A DNA stretch of 21,696 bases from Tannerellaceae bacterium (GTDB lineage Bacteria; Bacteroidota; Bacteroidia; Bacteroidales; Tannerellaceae), in the NCBI GenBank assembly GCA_031267205.1, contig JAIRZN010000082.1, forward strand, positions 1-21,696, read 5' to 3'. Both the position numbers and the translations under genes were made by a program. The stretch's first letter is position 1. Every line of letters begins with the position of its first letter. A model generated the notes under the pieces. The model made no database searches. It was not told where the DNA came from and saw only the letters and a list, made by a program, of their open reading frames with translations. Below are positions 1 to 5,758 of the stretch, one piece after another.

Positions 1-276
1 TGTCTCTATTATATTAATGTATACTGTTTATAGAACGAACAAAGATATTCTTTTTCGGCTCTAACGACGAATCATACGTGTAAAAAATAAGACGGCTGTC
101 AAAAAACCCGCGACGCGCCACCCGACCATACAACGCCCCCCGCCCGCCCCGATCTGCGCCTGCCGGCGTCGATATTTATTATTTGCAGTAGGGCAGACGG
201 GCTGATTTTTTACAAAAATCAATATCCAAAAGCAACTTTAAGCAAATCAGAATAAATTAACTGATTCACAGTATTT
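1..276. other. AT-rich intergenic DNA, no gene seen
   Basis: No reading frame here looks like a gene. Two things stand out: an isolated GC-rich patch at about 108-172 with runs of C inside otherwise AT-rich sequence, and a small perfect hairpin at 203-221 (TGATTTTT, loop TAC, AAAAATCA). The hairpin lacks a GC-rich stem, so it is not a convincing intrinsic terminator. The stretch is probably decayed DNA next to the mobile-element cluster (inference). Confidence 0.4.
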
Positions 277-621
277 TCAATCAAAACAAGTATATAAGGA
301 CGGATAAAGATAGGAAAGTAACCTTTTTAGACAGAGTTCAGTTACTAAACTATGCACCGAAAACGCAAGAACGGATAAAACGGCGTAATCGACTGATTCA
401 TCGGTGATAACTTCACTTATTTTCTCTCCGCTGCAAGCAGTAAAATAGCAGAATATTGTGTATTTCGGAAGACTTTCCGTTACGAATACGTTACCTGTTT
501 TTGTATTGCAGCAACCATTCAAATAGCGGATTTTCCCCTGAAAGAAAAAGATTTCGGTCGGGTAATTGGAATCAGGAATGCGTTCCGTTAGTTTTATACC
601 CAGATTCGGTTTTTTATTCAC
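277..621 (-). CDS. hypothetical small protein, doubtful
   Basis: An open frame of 114 residues starting with ATG, MNKKPNLGIKLTERIPDSNY. I do not recognise it. It has five cysteines, a hydrophobic stretch near residues 78-100 and no clear signal peptide. No TAnnTTTG box is visible upstream, and the frame lies in AT-rich sequence beside degraded mobile-element pieces, where chance frames of this length occur. It is divergent from the integrase relic at 695. It could be a small cargo gene of a decayed element or not a gene at all; the ATG and uninterrupted length are the only support. Confidence 0.22.
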   Translation of the reverse strand: MNKKPNLGIKLTERIPDSNYPTEIFFFQGKIRYLNGCCNTKTGNVFVTESLPKYTIFCYFTACSGEKISEVITDESVDYAVLSVLAFSVHSLVTELCLKRLLSYLYPSLYTCFD

Positions 622-694
622 TCAATCACAATATTTTGCGTAACGTTGATTAGCTACATAACAGTTAATTTTGTAATCTGTAAAATAGTTAATT

Positions 695-998
695 ATGACG
701 GAAGTAAAAGTGAATTTTTACCTCAAACGCAACGAGGAGAAAGCGGATGGAACGGTTCCCGTTATAGGGTGCATCCGCATCGGAAAATCAATGGTGTAGT
801 TCGGCACCAAGGTAAGTGTTCCGGTATCCCTTGTGTGATACACAATCCGGCAGGGCTACCGGAAAAAGCAAAACCGCGACCGTGGTCAATGCCGCATTGG
901 ACAAGATTCGTGTCACCGCCCATTCCGCTTATAAGGATTTGCTGGCGAAAAAAGAAAACGTATCCACTGAAGAGGTGAAGTATGCATTTCAAGGCATC
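695..998 (+). pseudogene. Tyrosine recombinase (integrase) N-terminal relic
   Basis: The frame from ATG 695 begins MTEVKVNFYLKRNEEKADGT and then reads VPVIGCIRIGKSMV before a TAG at 797-799 (codon 35). It continues as FGTKVSVPVSL, then shifts by +1 around 831-838 into DTQSGRATGKSKTATVVNAA, on through ALDKIRVTAHSAYKDLLAKK and ENVSTEEVKYAFQG. This is the arm-type DNA-binding N-terminal domain of Bacteroidota integrases carried by conjugative and mobilisable elements. The core-binding and catalytic domains (R...HxxR...Y) are missing: sequence beyond about 998 belongs to an IS110 remnant on the other strand. The copy is therefore dead three times over, by nonsense, frameshift and truncation. It marks a former integrated element. 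The family assignment is from recognition of the protein sequence; the stop and the frameshift are directly visible. Confidence 0.8.
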
Positions 999-1091
999 TG
1001 TTGCATAACTCTCTACTTTTTCACATTGCTTTCCATCATAAACTGCACAAAAGACACTATCTTTATGCACGTCAAGCACACATGTTTTCAT
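999..1091 (-). pseudogene. IS110-family transposase N-terminal remnant
   Basis: Reading leftward from the ATG at 1091-1089 the frame gives MKTCVLDVHKDSVFCAVYDG then KQCEKVESYAT, about 31 residues. This is the start of an IS110-type DEDD transposase, including the first catalytic Asp in VLDVHKDS (D7). After about position 999 the frame runs into the antisense of the integrase relic and the homology ends, so only the extreme N-terminus survives. Its sequence differs from that of the intact transposase at 1260, so it is a second lineage, not a duplicate. Its start lies about 170 nt from, and divergent to, the intact IS110 gene. Confidence rests on the motif and start codon; the remnant is too short to subtype. 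Confidence 0.6.
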
Positions 1092-1141
1092 ATCAATAGA
1101 AATTAGGTGTTTAATGAATAAAAAAAACGAAAGATATGAAT

Positions 1142-1198
1142 AATGGGCTTGACGGCTCACAGATGGGAGAAGCCCCCCCCCATTCTTATGCATCTGTG
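1142..1198 (+). other. Two interleaved hairpins with a C9 tract
   Basis: Arm pair A is GGGCTT (1145-1150) with AAGCCC (1170-1175). Arm pair B is CACAGATG (1158-1165) with CATCTGTG (1191-1198), a perfect 8-bp stem. The order A-left, B-left, A-right, B-right makes them mutually exclusive or a pseudoknot. Nine consecutive C (1173-1181) lie between them. The 3' arm of B reaches the expected -33 position of the transposase promoter. It may be part of the IS left end or a structured RNA; its role is unknown. Confidence 0.5.
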
Positions 1199-1227
1199 TG
1201 TTATTACGGCTTTATCATGTATATTTG
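1197..1227 (+). promoter_or_regulatory. Candidate promoter of the IS110 transposase
   Basis: A perfect Bacteroidota -7 box TATATTTG lies at 1220-1227. A weak -33 match TGTG (1197-1200) lies 19 nt upstream, inside the 3' arm of the CACAGATG/CATCTGTG hairpin. Transcription would start near 1234, leaving a leader of about 26 nt before the ATG at 1260. Confidence 0.5.
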
Positions 1228-1259
1228 AAAAGTCATAGTTACAAACAAATTAATAATCA

Positions 1260-2345
1260 ATGCTTATGCAAGAACAAAGAGAGGAATTAAATTTCAAGGG
1301 AGAAAACATTTATGTTGGAATTGACGTACATTTAAAGAGTTGGTCTGTTACCATTTTAACAGAACACACCCATCATAAGACCTTCAATCAGCCGCCGGAG
1401 ACGGAGAAATTGTCCGCTTATTTACTCAGCCATTTTCCCGAAGCGTTCTATTATTCGGCTTATGAAGCAGGTTTCAATGGTTTGTGGACACATTATAAAC
1501 TGGAATCTATGGGTATAAAAAATATTGTTATCAATCCTGCCGATGTTCCCACAACGAGTAAAGAAAAGATGCATAAAACAGATTCCATTGATTCACGGAA
1601 AATAGCCCGTTCATTACGGTCACAAGAATTACGATGCATATACATACCATCCCAATTAACCTTGTCTGACCGGTCTTTGATTCGGATGCGTATTTCTGTG
1701 GTAAAGGATTTAAGTCGTTTGAAACAACGGATAAAGATGATGCTTCATTTTTATGGAGTGAAGATACCTGAAACATTTGCAAATGACACCCGTATTTCCA
1801 AACGTTTCATTCAATGGCTTAGAGAAGATGCATCACAAACCAAAGGGATAAGTAAAGAAGCCTTTCTGTTTCTGCTCAATGAATTTGAAATAAAAAAACA
1901 ATCATTGCTGACTATTACGCGCATGGTTAGCCAGTTGTGTAGAGAAGAACGTTATAAAAAGAATATGGATCTGATACGAAGTATTCCCGGCATTGGATTG
2001 ATAATCGGCATCACACTGCTGGTCGAAATAGAAGATATAACCCGCTTCCCAAACAATGATAAATTCGCAGGCTTTATTGGTATAATTCCAAGTTGCCATT
2101 CAAGTGGCGAAAAGGACAATAAAGGAGAAATGACTTCGCGAGGACAAGTAAATATGAGTGTTGCCTTGATAGAAAGTTCATGGATTGCAGCCAGGGTAGA
2201 TCCGGTATTGACTTTGGCTTTTAATAAATACTGTCGGAGAATGGAATCCAATAAAGCCATCACCCGGATTGCCCGGAAGCTGGCAAACAGAATATATTTC
2301 GTACTCACAAAACAAACCCAATATGTTTGTGCAGTGGTACGATAA
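1260..2345 (+). CDS. IS110-family DEDD transposase
   Basis: A full-length 361-residue transposase. The N-terminal RuvC-like domain shows the acidic set expected of the family: D22 in YVGIDVHLKSW, E69 in SAYEAGFNG, and D108/D111 in KTDSIDSRKIAR. The C-terminal Transposase_20-type domain shows the GIG helix-hairpin-helix signature (SIPGIGLIIG, about 241-250), RFPNNDKFAGFIGIIP (262-277) and the serine region CHSSG (S281/S282) that supplies the nucleophile in this family. IS110 enzymes move DNA as RNA-guided recombinases with an element-encoded bridge (seek) RNA (established for IS621 and IS1111-type elements). Nothing is truncated or frameshifted, so the protein may be active. The start could be M1 (1260) or M3 (1266). 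The relatives I recall are ~350-residue transposases common in Bacteroidota. IS110 versus IS1111 subgroup is not settled; the structured DNA lies mostly downstream, as in IS1111. Confidence 0.93.
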   Translation: MLMQEQREELNFKGENIYVGIDVHLKSWSVTILTEHTHHKTFNQPPETEKLSAYLLSHFPEAFYYSAYEAGFNGLWTHYKLESMGIKNIVINPADVPTTSKEKMHKTDSIDSRKIARSLRSQELRCIYIPSQLTLSDRSLIRMRISVVKDLSRLKQRIKMMLHFYGVKIPETFANDTRISKRFIQWLREDASQTKGISKEAFLFLLNEFEIKKQSLLTITRMVSQLCREERYKKNMDLIRSIPGIGLIIGITLLVEIEDITRFPNNDKFAGFIGIIPSCHSSGEKDNKGEMTSRGQVNMSVALIESSWIAARVDPVLTLAFNKYCRRMESNKAITRIARKLANRIYFVLTKQTQYVCAVVR

Positions 2346-2394
2346 CGCAATTATGCCATCTTGCAAAACGATCAACTTAAAGCGATCACTTCCT

Positions 2395-2620
2395 TACACC
2401 TGCGGCTAAAAGTCCGCTTATTTAGTCTGTGACGCTTTGCCTGAAAACTAAATAGGAAAATGCAGCCGGTATGGTCTGCTAATAGAAGATTGTTTTGCAG
2501 GATTACATACTCGCTAAGGAAATTGACGATGGGTTTTCTTAGCCATAAGGCGATGCCTGTAACAAGAAAAAGAGGACAACAAATGTCGCCCTCAATTGTT
2601 TTGTTACAGTGTAACGCGGG
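2395..2620 (+). ncRNA. Candidate IS110-associated structured RNA
   Basis: Just downstream of the transposase stop, five stem-loops follow each other. (i) GCGG 2402-2405 with CCGC 2414-2417. (ii) TATTTAGT 2419-2426 with ACTAAATA 2447-2454, perfect, 20-nt loop. (iii) GCAG 2462-2465 with CTGC 2476-2479, extended by CC/GG with one bulge. (iv) GCTAAGGAAA 2513-2522 with TTTTCTTAGC 2534-2543, ten pairs with one G-U. (v) CTGTAACAA 2557-2565 with TTGTTACAG 2601-2609, nine perfect pairs enclosing a large internal loop that itself holds GAGGAC 2572-2577 against GTCGCCCTC 2585-2593. No convincing protein is encoded here on either strand. Position and architecture fit the bridge/seekRNA of IS1111-type IS110 elements, but transcription and guide loops are inferred, not shown. 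Confidence 0.4.
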
Positions 2621-2680
2621 AAGTTTATTGCTGACAGGTTGCTCCCCTGCAGAGCCGGCTTCTTCTTCAACTTCCTGAAA

Positions 2681-2688
2681 CAAAGATA
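2681..2688 (-). promoter_or_regulatory. Minus-strand -7 box next to the IS110 element
   Basis: The plus strand CAAAGATA reads TATCTTTG on the minus strand, a perfect TAnnTTTG box pointing leftward into the non-coding region downstream of the transposase. No good -33 TTG is seen at the usual distance, so its activity is uncertain. If used, it would give an antisense transcript across 2345-2675. Confidence 0.25.
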
Positions 2689-2706
2689 GTCAAAAATATT
2701 GGCTGA

Positions 2707-2955
2707 AAAATAATACTCGGAAAATTTGGATTACAACATAGAAGGTGTACGCTGATAGCGCATTTGTTGCTGCAAGTTATCAAGGCAACATCCGAAAGCG
2801 AGAAAGCTTTTTCTACGATAGCGGCATTGATTCGGATACATTTGATAAGCCACTTGGACATAAATTGGGTGGCAACCGAAGGCGGGCGGTATTACAGAAA
2901 ATCGGGAAAAAGTAAAGATAAAAGCCCGTCTGCGACTCAACTATCTCTTTTTTGA
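2707..2955 (+). pseudogene. C-terminal remnant, probably an IS4-type transposase
   Basis: The open frame after the stop at 2704-2706 reads ...TLIAHLLLQVIKATSESEKA then FSTIAALIRIHLISHLDINW and ends ...SPSATQLSLF before TGA 2953-2955. The pattern of a hydrophobic helix, then an AFSTIAALIRIHL-type helix with ...HLDI, and a terminal xQLSLF resembles the C-terminal end of IS4-type transposases of Bacteroidota (recognition from memory, not a search). The DDE catalytic core is absent and no start codon or promoter is visible, so this is a tail fragment. Its break point, near 2700, may be where the neighbouring IS110 element or another rearrangement cut it. Other transposase families with a similar tail cannot be excluded. 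Confidence 0.45.
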
Positions 2956-3027
2956 CAAGGAGGTAGCTTTTTAAAAATCGAAAATCGAATTTGTAATTTC
3001 ATGAATATAAATAATATACAAATGAAA

Positions 3028-3055
3028 AACCGACTGCTTTTTGAAATAGTCGGTT
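3028..3055 (-). terminator. Perfect stem-loop, possible leftward terminator
   Basis: AACCGACT (3028-3035) pairs perfectly with AGTCGGTT (3048-3055) around a 12-nt loop. On the minus strand the stem is followed by a short T run (GGTTTTTCATT), as in an intrinsic terminator for leftward transcription. On the plus strand the tail is not T-rich. No leftward gene precedes it, so it may stop antisense transcription away from serS or belong to an element end. Confidence 0.4.
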
Positions 3056-3180
3056 AATAGCGAAAAATAAAGAAAACAAAAGTGAATTAGATTCGCAATT
3101 ATCACTCAATTTTCAATTATATGACAACGCAATTTATAACCGAGTATAGTATATAAACCCTATTTTCGCCGGTTCTTTAG

Positions 3181-3222
3181 CCCCAAACGACCATCTGCTT
3201 TCCCCGAACGACCACCTGGCTT
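3181..3222. repeat. Pair of ~21-nt imperfect direct repeats
   Basis: The copy starting CCCCAAACGACCATCTGCTT (3181-3200) is repeated at 3202-3222 as CCCCGAACGACCACCTGGCT plus T, four differences including one inserted base. The rest of 2956-3317 holds no gene. The 21-nt period is half the 42-bp period of the array near 14.5-14.9 kb, and both contain AACGACC or its complement, a weak resemblance only. Confidence 0.5.
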
Positions 3223-3307
3223 GTCTCCAAAATGAGGAATCGCGATTATATCTTAAATTCCTGAAGTAATCTTCAATTTTTTCCGCGTGTGTCATACCGG
3301 TAAGGGG

Positions 3308-3325
3308 GACGCAAGGCGTTGCGTC
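3308..3325. repeat. Small perfect hairpin upstream of serS
   Basis: GACGCAA (3308-3314), loop GGCG, TTGCGTC (3319-3325). The right arm provides the TTG used here as the -33 element of the serS promoter, so a protein bound to the palindrome, or cruciform formation, could affect serS. There is no direct evidence for regulation. Confidence 0.5.
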
Positions 3326-3347
3326 TGCGTAATAATGGCTACCTTTG
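3318..3347 (+). promoter_or_regulatory. serS promoter
   Basis: The -7 box TACCTTTG (3340-3347) matches TAnnTTTG exactly. TTG at 3319-3321 lies 18 nt upstream. The start site is expected near 3353-3354, giving a leader of about 25 nt to the serS ATG at 3378. This also argues against the longer in-frame start that would lie inside the promoter. Confidence 0.65.
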
Positions 3348-3377
3348 TTTCATCAAAATATAAAAATAGATTATAGT

Positions 3378-4652
3378 ATGTTGACACTCAAAGTAATTAT
3401 AGAGAACAAAGATGAGGTTGTACGCCGGTTGGCTAAAAAACATTTCGATGCGAAGGAACTCGTAGACCGCATCATAGAAACGGACAGGGCGAGGCGCGAG
3501 GCGCAGCAACAGTTGGACGCCAACCTGTCGGAGGTAAATCGCCTGTCGAAAGGCATCGGAAACTTAGTGAAAGAAGGCCGTAAGGCGGAAGTCGACGAGG
3601 CCCGTTTGCGGGTGGCAGAAATAAAAGAAGCCAACAAAGCGCTTAATGAAACGAAGGAGGCGTCCGAAAGACAAATGTCGGAACTCCTGATGCTTATTCC
3701 CAATCTGCCGCATGAGTCTGTGCCCGAAGGCAATGGTGCGACCGATAACATAGTGGAGAAACAAGGCGGCGTAATTCCCGTGCTGGGAGCCGGAGCCGTG
3801 CCGCACTGGGATTTGGCGAAGAAATACGACTTGATAGATTTTGAGCTTGGAGTGAAAATCACCGGCGCCGGCTTCCCCGTTTATAAAGGATATGGCTGCC
3901 GCCTCCAGCGCGCCCTGATTAATTTCTTCTTAGATAACGCCCGCGAAGCGGGGTACATGGAGATACAGCCGCCGTATGTCGTCAATGCCGATTCGGGATT
4001 CGGCACCGGAAATTTACCCGACAAGGAGGGGCAGATGTATTATGTTGCGCAGGACAATCTATATCTGATTCCGACGGCTGAGATTCCGGTCACGAACATA
4101 TACCGCGACGTGATACTTAACGACTCAGACCTGCCCGTCAAGAACGCAGCCTACTCGGCCTGCTTCCGTCGCGAAGCCGGTTCGTATGGAAAGGACGTAC
4201 GCGGGCTTAACCGTCTCCATCAGTTCGACAAGGTAGAGATTGTCCGTATCGACAAGCCTGAACGCTCGTATGCATCTTTACAGGAGATGGTTGATTATGT
4301 GCAGTCTTTGGTTGAGAAATTAGAGTTGCCGTGGCGCATACTCCGTTTGTGTGGCGGGGATATAAGTTTCACCTCCGCTCTCACGTTTGATTTCGAGGTA
4401 TATTCGGCTGCACAGCAGCGCTGGCTGGAAGTCAGTTCGGTGTCCAATTTCGAGAGCTACCAGGCCAACCGTCTTAAATGCCGCTACCGTGATGAAAACA
4501 AGAGGCCCCAGTTATGCCATACGCTGAACGGCAGCGCCCTGGCGTTGCCCCGCATCGTGGCTGCCCTGCTTGAGAACAACCAGACGCCGGAAGGCATACT
4601 TATTCCTCAAGCCTTAATTCCTTATACCGGTTTTGACCGCATCGGCGTGTGA
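3378..4652 (+). CDS. serS: Serine--tRNA ligase
   Basis: A 424-residue cytoplasmic class II synthetase that charges tRNA-Ser (and tRNA-Sec where present) with serine using ATP. MLTLKVIIENKDEVVRRLAK is the usual Bacteroidota start; an upstream in-frame extension would begin within the promoter, so ATG 3378 was chosen. Residues ~28-105 are charged and heptad-like, the antiparallel coiled-coil arm that grips the long variable arm of the tRNA. The catalytic core follows: TAEIP (233-237), motif 2 around ACFRREAGSYGKDVRGLNRL (261-280), and motif 3 in NGSALALPRIVAALLENNQ near the C-terminus. Length is normal for the family. The gene has its own promoter and its last 39 bp overlap the end of the convergent rlmN. 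In other Bacteroidota I recall rplU-rpmA upstream of serS; here mobile-element debris lies upstream instead. Confidence 0.97.
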   Translation: MLTLKVIIENKDEVVRRLAKKHFDAKELVDRIIETDRARREAQQQLDANLSEVNRLSKGIGNLVKEGRKAEVDEARLRVAEIKEANKALNETKEASERQMSELLMLIPNLPHESVPEGNGATDNIVEKQGGVIPVLGAGAVPHWDLAKKYDLIDFELGVKITGAGFPVYKGYGCRLQRALINFFLDNAREAGYMEIQPPYVVNADSGFGTGNLPDKEGQMYYVAQDNLYLIPTAEIPVTNIYRDVILNDSDLPVKNAAYSACFRREAGSYGKDVRGLNRLHQFDKVEIVRIDKPERSYASLQEMVDYVQSLVEKLELPWRILRLCGGDISFTSALTFDFEVYSAAQQRWLEVSSVSNFESYQANRLKCRYRDENKRPQLCHTLNGSALALPRIVAALLENNQTPEGILIPQALIPYTGFDRIGV

Positions 4653-5648
4653 CAACATGCCGCAGGCGGCAAATATATCTTCACCTCTTGAGAGGCGTAT
4701 CGTGCAGATGATGCCGCGAGTATTGAGCGTATCGCGGAACGCCTCCATCTTTTTCATGTCAACGCAAGCCAAAGGCGTGTCGGGTATGGCATGATAGCGA
4801 ATGAGATTCACCCTGCAATATATTCCTTTTAAAAATTCCGCAAGCGCTATGGCATGTTGGTAGCTGTCATTTAAATCCTTGAAAACGATGTACTCAAAAG
4901 ATAGCCGTCTTTGATGACTGAAATCGTATTGCTTGATTAGCTCGATAACTTTGTGGATAGGGAAAGCCTTTTCGACAGGCATAATGGAGAAGCGTTCTGC
5001 GGAATTAGCGGCGTGAAGGCTGACAGCCAGGTTGCATGAACTTTCGTTCAGAAAGCGTTTCAGTCCTTTGGCGCCTACTGTGGATACGGTTATCCGCTTC
5101 GGACTCCATGCGTATCCGTAGGCGGCGGTCAGTATATCAAGCGCTTTTAACACCTCATGGGTATTGTCAAACGGTTCCCCCATTCCCATAAACACAATAT
5201 TGGTCAATGTTTCGGCCTCTGGGAGCGATTGTATCTGGTTGATTATTTCGCCGGCGGTAAGGTTAGCCGTAAATCCCTGTCTCCCCGTCATACAAAACAG
5301 GCAACTCATCTTACATCCGGCCTGCGAGGACACGCACAGTGTAGCCCGTTCGGCGGAGGGAATATAGACCGCTTCCACAAAGGAGCCGGAAGCGGGGAAA
5401 AGATATTTGACGGTTCCGTCTGCCGACTTGGCGGATTGGACAGGAGGCGTAAGCCCTGTTTCAAAATGTTTTTCCAAATAAGCGCGCTTGGATGTGGCGA
5501 TGTTAGTCATCTCGAATATGGAGGCGACTTTTTTCTTATACAGCCAGTCGGCTATCTGTTTGGCGGAATATGAAGGAAGTCCCGCTTCGGAAGATACCTC
5601 CCCAAGTTCTTCCAAGGTCATTCCCAATAATTGTCTTTTCTTATTCAT
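4614..5648 (-). CDS. rlmN: Dual-specificity 23S rRNA/tRNA methyltransferase RlmN
   Basis: A 344-residue radical-SAM enzyme that makes 2-methyladenosine at A2503 of 23S rRNA and at A37 of some tRNAs. The cluster motif GCKMSCLFC gives C112, C116 and C119 for the [4Fe-4S] centre. C105 in TLCVSSQAGC and C329 in FAACGML are the two cysteines that take part in methyl transfer in E. coli RlmN (C118 and C355). GMGEP (SAM-binding GGE-type motif), SVSTVG-like and NLAVSLHAAN segments are all in place. The N-terminal part (about 1-90) is the usual HhH-like substrate domain. The stop lies inside the end of serS on the opposite strand. A -7-like box lies at 5667-5674 and the terminator of ppiD just upstream, so rlmN is probably a separate unit. 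Confidence 0.96.
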   Translation of the reverse strand: MNKKRQLLGMTLEELGEVSSEAGLPSYSAKQIADWLYKKKVASIFEMTNIATSKRAYLEKHFETGLTPPVQSAKSADGTVKYLFPASGSFVEAVYIPSAERATLCVSSQAGCKMSCLFCMTGRQGFTANLTAGEIINQIQSLPEAETLTNIVFMGMGEPFDNTHEVLKALDILTAAYGYAWSPKRITVSTVGAKGLKRFLNESSCNLAVSLHAANSAERFSIMPVEKAFPIHKVIELIKQYDFSHQRRLSFEYIVFKDLNDSYQHAIALAEFLKGIYCRVNLIRYHAIPDTPLACVDMKKMEAFRDTLNTRGIICTIRLSRGEDIFAACGMLSHADAVKTGIRN

Positions 5649-5666
5649 GTGTATCTATAATGTTCG

Positions 5667-5674
5667 CGAAGATA
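5667..5674 (-). promoter_or_regulatory. Candidate rlmN -7 box
   Basis: CGAAGATA on the plus strand reads TATCTTCG on the minus strand, one mismatch from TAnnTTTG, about 19 nt before the rlmN ATG. A TTG about 15 nt upstream is closer than usual. The same TATCTTCG sequence stands before ppiD, which supports a lineage-typical variant. Confidence 0.4.
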
Positions 5675-5712
5675 AAAAGAGCTGCCGTACAATTTTCATG
5701 TACGACAGCTTT
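5671..5712 (-). terminator. Intrinsic terminator of ppiD
   Basis: On the minus strand AGCTGTCGTAC (5710-5700) pairs with GTACGGCAGCT (5690-5680) with one non-Watson-Crick position, followed by CTTTTTATC. An 11-bp stem with a U tract about 50 nt after the ppiD stop is a standard rho-independent terminator. The T tract overlaps the candidate rlmN -7 box. Confidence 0.75.
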
Positions 5713-5758
5713 ATGAGATTACGAAACTAATATAATCAAGCAGTTCCCTATTTTTTAT

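Larger units (their letters stand above)
1140..2620 (+). mobile_element. IS110-family insertion sequence (ends not resolved)
   Basis: The element consists of the intact transposase at 1260-2345 plus structured non-coding sequence on both sides. IS110 elements usually lack long terminal inverted repeats and often make no clear target duplication, so the ends cannot be read by eye. The coordinates enclose the upstream hairpins (1142-1198) and the downstream hairpin chain (2402-2615) and are only approximate. The insertion sits between a remnant of another IS110 transposase and a probable IS4-type remnant. Confidence 0.55.

Noticed and set aside
203..221. Intrinsic terminator near the left edge
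   Set aside because: The stem is only A/T with no GC-rich base, and no gene precedes it within the window.
762..1193. Single 143-residue minus-strand gene
   Set aside because: Only the part from the Met at 1091 to about 999 resembles a protein (IS110 N-terminus); the rest is antisense to the integrase relic and flanking DNA.
2372..2683. Minus-strand 103-residue frame downstream of the IS110 transposase
   Set aside because: It has a non-ATG start, no recognisable similarity, and overlaps the hairpin chain, whose pairing explains the sequence better; it is probably a chance frame.
3345..3377. Upstream extension of serS
   Set aside because: It uses a non-standard start that falls inside the predicted promoter and transcription start; MLTLKVI at 3378 is the family start.
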